Below are positions 1-11,882 of a DNA stretch of 64,000 nt, in pieces (positions within the stretch are counted from its first letter, which is position 1; each line of letters begins with the position of its first letter). Below the pieces are notes generated by a model. The model was not told the origin of the DNA, did no database searches, and saw nothing but the letters and a program-made list of their open reading frames with translations. The position numbers and the translations under genes were made by a program. Origin of the DNA: Muscardinus avellanarius (Eukaryota; Chordata; Mammalia; Rodentia; Gliridae); NCBI GenBank assembly GCA_963383645.1, contig OY726560.1, positions 70,247,023-70,311,022 on the forward strand, given 5' to 3'.

Positions 1-172
1 CAGCATTTGGGAGGCTGAGACAGGAGGACTGTGGTTCAGAAACAGCTTCAGCTACTACTTAGTGAGGCCCTTTGCAACTCAGTGAGACCCTGCTTCAAAA
101 TAAAAAATAAAATAATAGGGCTGGGGATGTTGCTTGGAGGTAGAATCCCCCTTGGTTTCATCCCCAATACCA
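1..172 (+). repeat. B1-dID-like SINE, 5' part outside window
   Basis: Starts inside the B1 body and ends in an (aaat)n tail; type A. Confidence 0.8.
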
Positions 173-288
173 CAATAAATAAATAAATAAAATGAAATAA
201 AATAAATTTAACTGCTAAAATATAAAACTTCTAAAAATAGATTAAAGAAAGGTTCTTAAAAAGCATGAACAACAAAAATTGATAAATT

Positions 289-475
289 GGCTGGGTGGGG
301 TTACATACACCTGTAATCCTAGTACTTGAGAGACTGAGACAGGAGGATCACAGGTTCAAATCCAGCCTCAGAAAATTAATGAGGCTCTCAGAAACTTAAG
401 ACTCTGTTTCCAAATAAATAATAAAATAGGGCCTGGGTATATCTCAATAATGCAATGCCTCTGAGTTCAATTTCC

Positions 476-521
<46 letters not shown>
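289..521 (+). repeat. B1-dID-like SINE with (CA)n tail
   Basis: Full body with B1 and ID parts. The usual A-rich tail has become a (CA)n microsatellite at 480-521. Confidence 0.8.
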
Positions 522-525
<4 letters not shown>

Positions 526-526
<1 letters not shown>

Positions 527-727
527 GCCGGGCATGGTGGTACACACTTGTAATCCCAGTACTTGGGAGGCTGAAACAGGAGGATCACAGGTTTGCAGCC
601 AGCTTCAGCTACTTAGGCCCTCTGCAACTTAGTGAGACCCTGTTTCAAAATAAAGAATAAAAATAGGGCTGGGGGTATAGCTCAGAGGTAGAATGCCCCT
701 GGGTTCAATCACCAGTAAACACACACA
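526..727 (+). repeat. B1-dID-like SINE, type A
   Basis: Complete element from ggccgggcatgg to ccagtaaacacac, directly after the previous SINE's CA tail. Confidence 0.85.
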
Positions 728-766
728 GAGAATGGTTGGAAAGGAAACCTGGTTAATATGACTATT

Positions 767-855
767 ATTAAACTGAGAGTCTTCTGAGATCAAGCTTTTT
801 TATTTTTAGTCCCCATTAAACTGAGAGTCTTCTGAGATCAAGCTTTTTTATTTTT
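767..855 (+). repeat. Perfect 41-base tandem duplication
   Basis: Bases 767-807 and 815-855 are identical, with a 7-base spacer (agtcccc) and a 48-base period. Unique DNA otherwise. Confidence 0.95.
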
Positions 856-1569
856 GAATTCAGGATTAGCCAGAGACCAGCCCAAAGCCTGGCATACAGT
901 AAGCATTACTACATAGTTATAGAATGAATAAATAAGGAAACAAAAAAAGTCAGCTATTTGGGGAAAGAATACAAACCATTCAGTAAGTCAAGTGATTGGG
1001 ATATGCCAAGATTTGTTTTCCCTCTTAAAGAGATAAGACATCCAGAGAGTAAGGATGAAATTCCAAGTATATTTTACTTCCAGCATGAAAACACAAGCAA
1101 TTAAAAATGCCTAGGAACACCTTAATGGGAGTCTGAATACAGACACTTTCCAGATCATCTCTGAAATGTATTTTTGTGGCTCATTTCAAGTCATCTTCCG
1201 AAGTCATAGTCAAAGGATGTGTTAAAGCCTAGTCTGAGATATTAACATTTCTTTTTATGTATTCTGAGGCCACTATCTCTAAATTTTGGCTTTAATTTCT
1301 CCATTGTTTTTACTTATTTAAGTTGTCCAGAAGCTACTGGCATCAAACCCCATGCCGCAACAGAGAAATTTCTCATAAGGTCACTGACATCCATCCTAAG
1401 AGGTATCAGCAACAGACAGCTTTGTGCCATTGGGGAAAAGCACTGGACATCATTAGAAAATTCTGACAAAACCACTATAATTACCTAAGGGTTTAAGCAC
1501 TTACAGGAGCTGCTTTTATATGGACGTCAGTAGGTTCCTCAAATGCACCTATAGACATTATATGAAATA
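856..1569. other. Non-repetitive intronic DNA
   Basis: AT-rich, presumably intron of PPP1R42. No exon-like frame or recognised repeat was seen. Confidence 0.5.
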
Positions 1570-1645
1570 GGGCTGGGGGTAAAGTTCAGTGGAAGAGTGC
1601 TTGCCTTTTGCATGTACAAAGAGCTGGGTTCACCTTCAGCACCAC
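1570..1645 (+). repeat. ID-type SINE
   Basis: A tRNA-derived unit (gggctgggggtaaagttcag ... gggttcacc) with a short CA tail that leads into the adjacent microsatellite. Confidence 0.7.
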
Positions 1646-1659
1646 ACACACAAAAAGAA

Positions 1660-1764
1660 AAAAAGAAGAAGAAGAAGAAGAAGAAGAAGAAGAAGAAGAA
1701 GAAGAAGAGGAGGAGGAGGAGGAGGAGGAGGAGGAGGAGGAGGAGGAGGAGGAGGAGGAGGAGA
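1660..1764 (+). repeat. Compound (AAG)n(AGG)n microsatellite
   Basis: About 47 bases of AAG repeat pass directly into about 54 bases of AGG repeat. It is a 100-base pure purine strand grown from the tail of the ID element. Confidence 0.95.
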
Positions 1765-2599
1765 AAATAAGAAAATACATAAAATAATTGAGTATAGTTC
1801 TTATATAGGAAAGTGTAATTTATTCAAACATATGTTAAAATGTACCTTGTCACTCTCATTTATTAGATATTATAAATATTGTAATATATTACACAGTATT
1901 ACAATAAAAGTTCTATTAGTCAATCTTGGTTATAGATTTTTATGAAGTGCTGTCAACTATAATATGTTAGTGATTTGTATTTACCATGTCTTTTGATGTG
2001 GAGAACCCATTTTTAAGTGCTGGCTTTAAGAAAAATGAAAAATAATGATTAGAATTATTAAATAACTTTTAAAATCCCAATCAAGATTCTGGTTTGAGCA
2101 GTGAGAAAGAAAAATATTTCAGAAACATTTAAAGGAATACGTTTAGCAAGAAAAAGTATTGTTAGGCATATGAAATCATTGAGCTCTGTATACATTCTCA
2201 AACAATGGCCAGACCCTAACTAGCTGGGGGTCCGAGAGCCTCGGGAAGTGGCTGCATTAGAAAGGAAGCAAGTACTAAATGAGTACTGTTCCTGCTACTG
2301 CTTTGGATTTCATTCTTTCTCCCCTCACTCTCTAGACTGACAGCTATCAGGAACTCATTATCCACAATCCTCTAACCCTGTCTTCATCTCTCCAACGCTG
2401 GGGAGGGACTTTAAGGCAGGAGCACATAGACAGCGATTGCAGTGTGAAGAAGGAAATAGAAATAAATAGAACAATAAATCGTGTCTTTCCTTCTCTTTCC
2501 ATGTCTGTGACCCCTCTAAAAAACTTCTTCAAACGGTTTTATCTTATTTCTCCTTGATAACTCCTGTTCTGCTCTGAACATCAGACCCTCTGCCCCTCC
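1765..2599. other. Non-repetitive intronic DNA
   Basis: AT-rich; no gene or recognised repeat was seen apart from the T run at its end. Confidence 0.5.
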
Positions 2600-2796
2600 T
2601 TTTTTTTTTTTTTTTTTTTTTTTTCAGTACTGGGGATGGAACCCAGGGTCACTCTACCTTCGAGCTACACCCCCAGCCCTATTTTTTTTTTTTTTTTTGA
2701 AACAGGGTCTCTTCAGCCAGCGTGGCTGGCTTCGCAATCCTCCTGTCTCCGCCTCCCAAGCAAGGGGATTACAAGTGTGCGCCACCACGCCTGGCT
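2600..2796 (-). repeat. B1-dID-like SINE
   Basis: Complete minus-strand element with the short type C middle but an ordinary ID tail, a mix of subfamily marks. Confidence 0.8.
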
Positions 2797-2942
2797 ATTT
2801 TTTATTCTTTATTTTGAAACAGGGTCTCACTGAGTTGCAAAGGGCCTTACTAAGTAGTAGCTGAGGCTGTCCTCGAACTGAAGTCCTCCTGTCTCAGCCT
2901 CCCAAATACTAAGATTACAAGCATGTGCCACCATGCCTGGCT
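2797..2942 (-). repeat. B1-dID-like SINE lacking the ID part
   Basis: Only the B1 body is present; abuts the previous SINE. Confidence 0.75.
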
Positions 2943-3004
2943 CCTCTGCCCCCTCTTTGATTCATTCATTAATCTCTTCTTATCCTCATTGAAAATACCT
3001 ACTT

Positions 3005-3208
3005 TAGGTTGGTATAGTGGCAACATGCCTGTAATGCCAGCACTTTGGAGGCTCACACAAGAGGATTGCAGGTTTGAGGCCAGCAGGCACAGTATCTTGA
3101 GACCTTGTTTAAAAATAAAAAGGAAAATGGGGAGGTAGCTCAGAGGTAGAACAACTCTGGGTTCAATCCCCAGTACTTCAGCAAAACAAATAAAAAAATA
3201 GAAATAAA
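3005..3208 (+). repeat. B1-dID-like SINE, diverged
   Basis: Recognisable body and ID tail ending ccccagtacttc, with many changes. Confidence 0.75.
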
Positions 3209-3234
3209 ATCCTACTTGATGGCAGCCCTTGCTA

Positions 3235-3608
3235 GACAATAAGGGAGATATTAGTGAGCAGAAAACAGATCCAATCCCTGGCCTCTAGGAGCTCTCAGCA
3301 TTAAGGAGAAAAATATTAACCATACAATTGCCTAAAAACAAATGTTAAATTACACAAGCACCACAAGAGAAGTAGGTGGTCCTGAAAGCCTGTACGTGGA
3401 ATTTGTCCTAGTTAAGGAGTTCACTGAAAGGTTCCCTGAGCAAAGGGCTGAGAGAAGGCGCTGGCACAGGCAGGCACTGAGAGAGGGAAGGTGGCGCACA
3501 GTACAACAGGCTGGTGGGTAGAGGGGCAGCACAGGTCAGGATGCAAAGTTCTGTCTATACCTAAGAACACTAGGGAGCCACTAACAGGGTTTTAAGCAGA
3601 GATAAGCT
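3235..3608 (+). repeat. Ancient interspersed repeat (family uncertain)
   Basis: The text resembles an old mammalian repeat I associate with L2/MIR-age elements (aatccctggcctctaggagc ... ggagccactaacagggtttt). Identification is by memory only. Confidence 0.35.
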
Positions 3609-3752
3609 GTTTTTTTTCTTTTCTTTTCTTTTCTTTTCTTTTGGTGCTGAGGATTAAACCCAGGGGCCATTCTAACTCCGGGCTACATCCCCAACCCTTT
3701 TTATTTTGAAATAGGGTCTTGCTAAATTGTTGAGGCTGGCCTCGAACCCTGA
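3609..3752 (-). repeat. B1-dID-like SINE, truncated, with (TTTTC)n tail
   Basis: The T-rich tail carries ttttc repeats at 3609-3640; the B1 body is cut short. Confidence 0.7.
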
Positions 3753-4157
3753 ACTAGTCAAGACAAGGTCAGTCAAGACAAGGGTATGGTCAGTAAGAGA
3801 TTGGATAAAGCCAGAGAAGAAGATTGGAAATGGAAATGCAAGAGACAGAGTAGCCCAAGAGAAAGAGGCTAAGACCAAGAAAATTGATCAACCTGGGAAA
3901 AGAAGTAGTACTCTTCCTTTGAGAAAAATGGGGAAAAGGAATGGAAGAGAAAGTATGAGAGAAGAGGCAGATAATTGAAAAAAAACTTTATGGACAGATG
4001 ACCCATTTATTTTTATAAAATTGATGGCAAGGTCAACCACTGAGGAGGAAAAAAAAGTTTTAGACCAAATAATAATATAGAGACCCCTTTCTTTAACTCA
4101 CAGGGCGCTAGTTTAAACACACTTGGTTTTGGTTACCATTTATTTTACTCTTTCTTC
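3753..4157. other. Non-repetitive intronic DNA
   Basis: Purine-rich in its first half (a chance open frame of 83 codons with Lys/Glu/Arg bias). No gene is supported. Confidence 0.4.
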
Positions 4158-4306
4158 CAGCCCTATTTTATTATTCATTTTTGAAACAAGGTCTCACTAT
4201 GTTGCTAAGAGCCTCCCTAAACTGCTGAGGTTGGCTGCAAATATGCAATCCTTCTGTCTCAGCCTCCCAAGTAGTGGAATTACAAACTTGTGTCACCACA
4301 CACAGC
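4158..4306 (-). repeat. B1-dID-like SINE, partial
   Basis: B1 body only, ending in cacacacagct. Confidence 0.7.
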
Positions 4307-4347
4307 TTTTGGCTAATATTTCTTTGCATTTTTTTACCTATAACTTT

Positions 4348-4520
4348 TTTGTGTGTGGGTCTGGGGATGGAAACCAGGGGCATTCGACATGCCCTATTTT
4401 TTATTCTTTATTTTGAAACCAGGTCTCACTGAGTTCCAGAGGGCCTCACTAAGTAGCTGAGGCTGTCTGCGAACCACGATTCTCCGGTCACCTTACCTGT
4501 AACTTCTTTAAACAGGCATG
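4348..4520 (-). repeat. B1-dID-like SINE, type A, 5' part missing
   Basis: ID tail and most of the B1 body are present; the promoter end is lost. Confidence 0.7.
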
Positions 4521-5954
4521 CACCAGTGTATAAAATATTAAATACTTTAATGATTATTTATAATAACTTTTGTATTTCTACAAATAGTTTGATGAATATG
4601 TTAAGTCATGAGCTTCACTAGGGCCAACATCATATTGGTTGCTGAAATTCTCAAGCCAAATAAATATCAGCTTGCAAAATTATAGAAAAACTTGAAAGAA
4701 CATAACAAGTTTAATCTTTACCTATAGTTTTTATGTCTGAAGTTCGCTAAATCAATAAAATGATATGAAAATTTCATCTCAGTCATATTCATTAGTGAGT
4801 TACTTCATTGGTTTTCTGATGACCATTTATCATGAGGTACAGAATCTTCTAAATGAGTGAGAGAAGTAAACTTGATATTCTTGCCCCTTCTATAAACTAA
4901 ATATTTGATTTATAAGACACAAATGAACAAACTACTCTGGCCTGTCATGTTTTCTTAGTTTCTAATTTATTCAACCTCTGCTCAGTATTGATCCTGACAA
5001 GCAGAATGGCCAAAAGATAAATTCATTCATTCCACGGTTTAGTCAGGAACAAGCCAAAAATTATAGATTTTCCCAGGCAGATGATGACAGCCAGTCATAG
5101 GGATGACAAATGGCTGTCTTTAGACTTAGTAAGGACAGTTGGGCCAGACATTTCCAATAAAGATTGGAGCATGCTGGTCAGATACAGGTTCATCAGCGGC
5201 CATCATTAATCGTGGGGAGAACATGCCGGGCTGCAGACACCCATACAGGAGCCTAAGCACCAGCCCTGCAGAGGAAACGGAATTGGCTCCTCAGTGTTTT
5301 GCAGCACTCCTCCAAGTGATAGCATGACATGATCATTTATCAAACAGAGACTGTCCAGAAAAGTGTCTGCTTCCTTTAGTAACGTATCGAAGGGCAGGAA
5401 AGTGAAAGCATTTTATTAAAGACAGGAAGGCAATGAACAACCAGAGCGTATCCAAAGGGTAATCGTATTTCAGCACAGGATTAGTTTAGTCTTAAATAAA
5501 CATACACTGGAGGGAGTATGTTGAGGGTCATTTATCAAGTGAGGAATAATTAACAAAACTCTAAGCACTCTTTTTTATCTATCAATTTAAAACTCTCATA
5601 TTATTATTATTTAACTTGAATGATGGTCATTGTATTCAACACTATAAAAATGCAATGCACAATCCCTTCCTTAGAGGTCTTTAAAGTAAAAAAAAAAAAA
5701 AGTAACTATCACATAAAATAAGATAATGATGGATGGCTCTATTAGATGCCGCTGAACACGTGCGTGCTGTGGATAGAGCTCACTCTAAGGCCCAAGGCTG
5801 AGGCTACAGTTAAAATTCAGGAGAGAGCTTTATTATAACTCAACTATTTGTCAGTAGGTCAGAAGTTTCTTTTTTCTTACTTACAACTTTTGCTCTGTTG
5901 AACAAAACTTAAGAGAAAAGGAATTAGCTAAGTTGCAGGAGGGCAGGCAGAGGC
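4521..5954. other. Non-repetitive intronic DNA
   Basis: Longest repeat-poor stretch of the PPP1R42 intronic region. No splice-flanked coding frame was found. Confidence 0.5.
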
Positions 5955-6066
5955 AGAGAACTAACATTTAGGATTTACCTGCTTTGCCCCAGTGCTTGAC
6001 ACACTATGGCATTTAATCCTAATTATCGTCATTTTTTACATGAAGACATGGCAACCAGGAAATTTA
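5955..6066 (+). repeat. MIR-like ancient SINE
   Basis: Contains the core pattern cccagtgcttgacacactatgg ... catttaatcctaatta with a mammal-wide MIR look. It is interrupted by the SINE at 6081. Confidence 0.45.
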
Positions 6067-6080
6067 GGATTGACTTTTTT

Positions 6081-6295
6081 TTTGTGTGTGTGTGGGGGGT
6101 CTGGGGATGGAATACAGGGGCATTCGACCTCTAAGATACACCCCCTGCCCTAGTTTTTGTTCTTTAATTTTGAAACATGATCTCACTAAGCTGCCGAGGT
6201 CCTCACTAAGTGGCTGAGGCTATCCATGAACCGCGATCCTCCTGTCTCAGCCTCCCAAATGCTGGGGTTACAAGCGTACCCCACAACGCCTGGTT
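6081..6295 (-). repeat. B1-dID-like SINE with target-site duplication
   Basis: Complete minus-strand element flanked by aggattgactttttt at 6066-6080 and 6296-6310, a 15-base duplication. Confidence 0.9.
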
Positions 6296-6401
6296 AGGAT
6301 TGACTTTTTTAAAAAAAAATCCTATTTTTTAACATTGATTTATTTATTTGGTCCCCTCAGAGTCAAGTGGACTAAATTTAGGGTGTGTATTGAAAATTAA
6401 C

Positions 6402-6552
6402 TACTTTTTTTTGGGGGGGTGCTGAGGGTTGAACCCAGGAGAGCATTCTACCTCTGAACTACACTCCCAGCCCTATTTTATTTTTTATTTTGAAACAGGG
6501 TCTCACTAAGTTATGGTGGGCCTCACTAAATTGCTGAGGCTGGTCACACCTG
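6402..6552 (-). repeat. B1-dID-like SINE, partial
   Basis: ID tail and half of the B1 body. Confidence 0.7.
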
Positions 6553-6718
6553 GCTTCCATGATGGCACATGCCTATAATCTCAGTACTGGGGAGGCTTAT
6601 ATAGAAGGATCAAAGATTCAAAGCCAGTGTGTGATAACTGAGTGAGATCCTCTTTCAAAATAAAAAATAAAATAAGGCTGTGAGTATAGCTCAGTAATGC
6701 CCTTGGGTATAATCCCTG

Positions 6719-6768
<50 letters not shown>
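6553..6768 (+). repeat. B1-dID-like SINE with (CA)n tail
   Basis: Plus-strand copy joined to the previous minus copy; the tail is a (CA)n microsatellite at 6722-6767. Confidence 0.75.
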
Positions 6769-6769
<1 letters not shown>

Positions 6770-7069
6770 AAGGGGAGAAAAAAAAGTGAATCTAAAAAAC
6801 AACTGGAGGGAAAAGGAGTTACAATGGATGGGGAAAGAAACCCAAATAGGGAGAAAGAGGAGCTAAGAGGCCACCAGAGGAGCTGGTCATTATGTGCCAT
6901 TAATCTGTCTTCTTCACATTCAGTTCAGTTGTAGACCATGAAATAACTTAATTATTCCTTGAAATATCAACTAACTGGTTTTTATAAGCTACAAAAACCA
7001 TGTACATATTTATGACAATATAAAAGAAAACTGTACCCACAGAATAATAACAATTAAAAAAGAAGTCAC

Positions 7070-7255
7070 AGCCAGGCGTGGTGGCGCACGCTTGTAATCC
7101 CCAGCTTGGGAGGCGGAGACAGGAGGATCGCGCAGGTTCGAAGCCAGCCGCGCTGGCTTAAGAGACCCTGTTTCCAAATAAAAATATAAAATAGGTCTGG
7201 GAGTGTAGCTCTAAGGTAGAAGGGCTCCCAGGAACCCCAATACCACACACACACA

Positions 7256-7290
<35 letters not shown>

Positions 7291-7293
7291 AAA
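7070..7293 (+). repeat. B1-dID-like SINE, type C
   Basis: Full type C copy with the short middle and aggaacccc end; (CA)n plus poly(A) tail. Confidence 0.9.
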
Positions 7294-7335
7294 TAGAAGT
7301 CACTATGCTCAGGAAAAAAGACTAGAAGTAATAGG

Positions 7336-7484
7336 AAGCCAGGCATAGTGGTGCACGCTTGTAATTCCAGCATTTGGGAGGCTGAGACAGGAGGATTTTG
7401 ATTCGTGGCCAGCCTCAGCTACTTAGTGAAGCCCTTTGCAACTCCGTGAGACCCTGTTTCAAAATAAAGAATTAAAAAAAAAGT
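7336..7484 (+). repeat. B1-dID-like SINE lacking ID part
   Basis: Type A body that ends at the A-rich linker. Confidence 0.75.
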
Positions 7485-7489
7485 GATAA

Positions 7490-7715
7490 TGCCAGGCGTG
7501 GTGGCACATGCTTGTAATCCCCATGCTTGGGAGGCTGAGACAGGAGGATCACACAGGTTCGAAGCCAGCCTCAGATACTTAGTGAGGCTCTCAGCAACTT
7601 AGTGAGACCCTGTCTCCAAATAAAGTATAAATAGGTCTGGGAGTATAGCCAGTATAGCCTGGAGGTAGAAAGCCTCTGGGTTCCACCCCCAGTACCACCA
7701 AAAAGGAAAAAAAAG
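7490..7715 (+). repeat. B1-dID-like SINE, type B
   Basis: Full type B copy with a small duplication in its ID part (agtatagccagtatagcc). Confidence 0.88.
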
Positions 7716-7978
7716 TGATAGGCATCCAAGTGATCTGTGTTATCATTTGATGGTTTTATACATTCATCATAAGACAAATGGCAATAATATATATTGTGTG
7801 CAATGCCAACGGATTACTAACTTCCCAGTTGGCTTAATCTGTGAATTTCTATAAATTCCACTAAAAACAGGACATCTTTTGAAGCAAAAATGTTATCTGA
7901 GATGCAGTTTGGGACCATTTATGAGAGATAAGACCCAGAGCAGTTCTGGCACGATGCTGCTTTGAAAAACAAGTGCTA

Positions 7979-8192
7979 GGCCGGGCATGGTGGCGCACAC
8001 TTGTAATCCCAGCATTTGGCAGGCTCGAGACTGGAGGATCCCAGTTCGCAGACAGCCTCAACTACTTAGTGAGGCCCTCTGCAACTCAGTGAGACCTGGT
8101 TTCAAAATAAAGAATAAAAAATAGGGCAGGGGGTATAGCTCAGAGTTCAAATGCCCCTGGGTTCCATCCCCAGACCCGCATAAAAGAAAAAC
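7979..8192 (+). repeat. B1-dID-like SINE, type A
   Basis: Full copy ending ccccagacccgc, 64 bases before the PPP1R42 exon at 8256. Confidence 0.88.
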
Positions 8193-8249
8193 AATTGCTA
8201 GAAGTACTACTACCTGTGAAATAGTTATGGTTTTCATTTTCTTCTTTAA

Positions 8250-8393
<144 letters not shown>

Positions 8394-8535
8394 TAATTTT
8401 CTTAGAGAAAGATACATGGCTTAAGTTTTAAGTTAATTTGCCAACAGGCTTTTAGAAATATAAATATGATGTCTTGGTCTATGAAAATGGTCAGATAAAA
8501 TTTGGTAATTTTAGTAAGAGCAAAAATTCAAGTTG

Positions 8536-8748
8536 AAGCTGGCATGATGGCGCACTCTTGTAATCCTACTAGTTGGGAGGCTGAGACAGGATTGTAGGTT
8601 TGCGGCCAGCCTCAGCTACTTAGGGAGGCCTTCCATAACTTAGTGAGCCCCTGTTTCAAAATAAAGAATAAAAAATATAGGGCTGGGGTTGTAGCTCGGA
8701 GGAAGAATATCCCTGAGTTCAATCCCCAGTACCTCAAAAAAAAAAAAA
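8536..8748 (+). repeat. B1-dID-like SINE, type A
   Basis: Full but diverged copy ending in poly(A). Confidence 0.85.
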
Positions 8749-9529
8749 TCAAGTTGAGATATAAAGCATAAAAAATATCCGATTTTGGAAATAATTAAAG
8801 CACCAGATACTCTTTAAGGATAAGATATGGCTGATACCAACAAAAGTGGTCAGTCATATGTAGAACTTGCTGACCTTTTGCTAAACTTACATTGGCACAA
8901 ATCCTCTGATGATCCCAAGAGACTTCTTAGTTCTTGGTTCTGTAGATAAAATTGATCATTTTCACTGCTTGACATTTGCCGTAGAGCAGTCTCTTTCATT
9001 TGGAAGGGGAGGACGTTAGGGTACCCCTTTATGAAATTCTTATAAATAACATTCCCAAATATGCAACACAATGGAGGAAATGGATAGAAGCACTTGGTCA
9101 GGGTGACCTGGTGACACAGCAACAGAGAGTTTGATGTCTCCCAGAGAGCTGTTTTTATGTTGTAAAGTTACCTGGTCCTCATCAAATAGAAAAAGCCACA
9201 TATTTGGTTTACTTGGCATGAATAGAAGCAAATTTCATGTTAAGAGAAGCTCATTGAAATGAAATAAATCTCATAAGATACTGTTCCTGTTAACCTGGTT
9301 TCCCCTTCTAAACCATTTCTACAATTTAATAACCTCAAATAAGATAATTTGTTAAAAATGAGATTGAATCAGGTTAACAGGCATAGTCTCCTAGTTGTTC
9401 CCAGCTCTGTATTGGTTGAAAATTTATATTGAGATGACAATTCCATATTTTCACAATAGATAGTATAAAAATATGTATTGGTCATATATCTCCTATCCCA
9501 AGGTATATTAACAAATTACAAAATTATTT
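8749..9529. other. Non-repetitive intronic DNA
   Basis: Holds two chance minus-strand frames of 63 and 90 codons without splice or homology support. Confidence 0.45.
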
Positions 9530-9726
9530 ATTTTTTTGTGGTACTGGGGATTGAACCCAGGGGCATTCTACCTCCAAGCTACACACAGCTCTATTTTTTA
9601 TTTTGAAACAGGGTATCAATAAGTTGCAAGTACTTCACTAAGTATCTGAGACTGGCCATGAACCTGTGATTCTCCTGTCTCAACCTCCCAAATGCTGGGA
9701 TTACAAGCGTGCAACACCAAGCTAGG
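9530..9726 (-). repeat. B1-dID-like SINE
   Basis: Complete minus-strand copy. Confidence 0.85.
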
Positions 9727-9901
9727 CAACAGTCACTTTTGTTACAGTATCTTGCTTTGTTTTATTATTGATTATTGTTTCTTTTGTTATGCCTAGTTTA
9801 TAAATTTAATTTTATCACGGGTATGTATATATAGAACAGACATGATACATGTGGGGTTCAGTACTACCTAAAGTTTCAGGCATTTATTTACTGTTTCCAC
9901 A

Positions 9902-10185
9902 GTAGGTCTGGGATTGTATACAGAGGTATAAGGCCTCTGGGTTCCATCCCCAGTACTATATAAAAAAAAGTATAATATAGTGGCTTAACGTGGTGAGATA
10001 GTCCTGTAATACCAGTATTTGAGAAGCTTGGACAGGAGGATCACGGGTTCAGTGGCAGCCTGATCAAGTAGTGAAACTCACATCAACCTAACAAAACTTT
10101 GTTTCAAAATAAAAAATAAAAATAGGGATAGGGACGGGAGTGTACCTGGGTTCAATCCCCAGTATCCCCCCCCCCATACACATAC
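9902..10185 (+). repeat. ID tail fragment followed by a diverged B1-dID-like SINE
   Basis: 9902-9970 is an ID-part fragment only; 9980-10185 is a full, diverged copy with a C run before its tail. Confidence 0.7.
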
Positions 10186-10194
10186 ATAATAAAG

Positions 10195-10367
10195 AGCCAG
10201 GCAGAGAGGCACACACCTGTAATCCCAGCTATTTTGGAGGCTGAGGTAGGATGATTGCATGAGCAATTTAGTGAGACCCTGTCTCAAAATATAAAAATAA
10301 AAAGGGTTAGGGATATAGCTCAGTGGTAAAGCACTCAGGAGTTGAATCACCAGCATTTTCCCAAAAA
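10195..10367 (+). repeat. B1-dID-like SINE
   Basis: Copy with an internal deletion in the middle. Confidence 0.75.
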
Positions 10368-10487
10368 ATGTAATATAGGTAATATAAAATCCTGTAAGAA
10401 AGGAATTATTCAATATTTTATAGTATATCCAAATGCAAAAGAATACTATCCGTCATTAAAATTTAAGTTTAACAAAAGACATAGTAA

Positions 10488-10700
10488 ACTGAGTGTGGGG
10501 GCACACACCTATAATCCCAGCACTTGGTTGGCTGAGACAGGAGGATCACAGGTTTGTGGGCAGCCTCAGCAACTAAGAAAGACTCTCAGCAACCTAGTGA
10601 GACTGTTTCAAAACAAAAGAAATAAAAAGGACTGAGGTATAACTTGGAGGTAGAATGCCTCTGAGTTTAATCGCCAGTACCACAAAGAAAGAAAGAGGAA
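10488..10700 (+). repeat. B1-dID-like SINE
   Basis: Full copy with a gaaagaaag tail. Confidence 0.8.
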
Positions 10701-10961
10701 AGGAGGGTGGGAGGATAAAAAGCTCACAATACAATATTTAAAATGCAGCATGTAAAACTGTATAACTAAAGGATTCCATTTTATATAATACACACATAAA
10801 TAGAAGGAAAATTAAAAACTACTAAGAAATATTCTAAAGTGTTATCTGGTTTTGCACTTGCTGTAGAATAAGGCAATTTTCTTTTTTGTTTTTTTTAGTT
10901 CTAAATATCTTAGAGCATACAGAAATTATTTGTATAATTTAAGAAACTCTATTCTTAAAAA

Positions 10962-11144
10962 CTTTTTTTAGGAGTGCTAGGAATTGCACCCAGGGACATT
11001 CTACCTCCAAGCCACATCCCCAACGCTATTTTTCATTTTTTTATTTTTAACAGGGTCTCACTAAGTAGCTAAGGCCAGCTGGGAACCTGCCATCCTCCTG
11101 TCTCAGCCTGGGATTACAAGCATGTACCACCACGCCCAGCTCAT
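10962..11144 (-). repeat. B1-dID-like SINE
   Basis: Minus copy with a small internal deletion. Confidence 0.8.
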
Positions 11145-11165
11145 TTTTGGTTTTAAAATAACAAT

Positions 11166-11350
11166 ATAGCCACGCTTGGGAGGTGGAGGCAGGAGGATGC
11201 CTGAGGTTCGAAGCCAGCCAAGAGACCCTGTTTCCAAATTTAAAAAGTATAAAAATAGGTCTGGGAGTGTAGCCCTGAGGTAGAAGGGTTTCCAGGAACC
11301 CCAGTACCACCAAAAAAATTAAATAAGTAAAAATAAATAAATAAATAATA
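11166..11350 (+). repeat. B1-dID-like SINE, type C, 5'-truncated
   Basis: Starts within the body; (aaat)n tail. Confidence 0.8.
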
Positions 11351-11560
11351 ACAATATAGTTTACAAAAGACCTTATAAGGGGGACTATATGCTAAATTGT
11401 TTACAGTTATTATCTTTGGCCATGAGAAGGAAGATTGTGAATAATTCTTTTCATTTTTTCCCCATCATGTTTCAGTTGTTTGGAATAAGCACATATTCTT
11501 TTTTTAATCAGAACAATCTAAAAAATTTCAACAAAATATGTTATATAAAAAGGTATTTTA

Positions 11561-11748
11561 ATGCAGGGCGGGGTGGCACACACTTGTAATCCCTGTGCTT
11601 GGGAGGCAGAGACAGGAGGATCCCGCAGGTTCGAAGCCCTACTGGCTTAAGAGACCCTGTTTCCAAATTAAAAAGTATAAAAATAGGTCTGGGAGTATAA
11701 CCCAGAGGTAGAAGGGTTTCCAGGAACCCCGGTATTACACACCAAAAA
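11561..11748 (+). repeat. B1-dID-like SINE, type C
   Basis: Full copy with type C middle and end. Confidence 0.85.
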
Positions 11749-11754
11749 CGGTAT

Positions 11755-11880
11755 TTTATTTTTAAAATTTTATTGGTACATTATACATGGACACTTCCCC
11801 TGTTGTAGTTCCCTCCATATCCAACCCTGCTCCTCTTTCTTCCCTCTGTATACACGTCACTGAGATTAATAATGGTAATT
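11755..11880 (-). repeat. L1-related fragment
   Basis: ttttattggtacattata-type text also occurs inverted at about 56190-56230, and resembles the 3' UTR of rodent L1. Confidence 0.35.
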
Positions 11881-11882
11881 TC

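Noticed and set aside
1589..1945. Open frames rich in Arg/Gly or Ser over the purine repeat
   Set aside because: They are translations of the (AAG)n(AGG)n microsatellite; there is no gene context.
5139..5327. 62-codon open frame in the PPP1R42 intron region
   Set aside because: No splice sites in phase and no resemblance to the LRR exons expected upstream.
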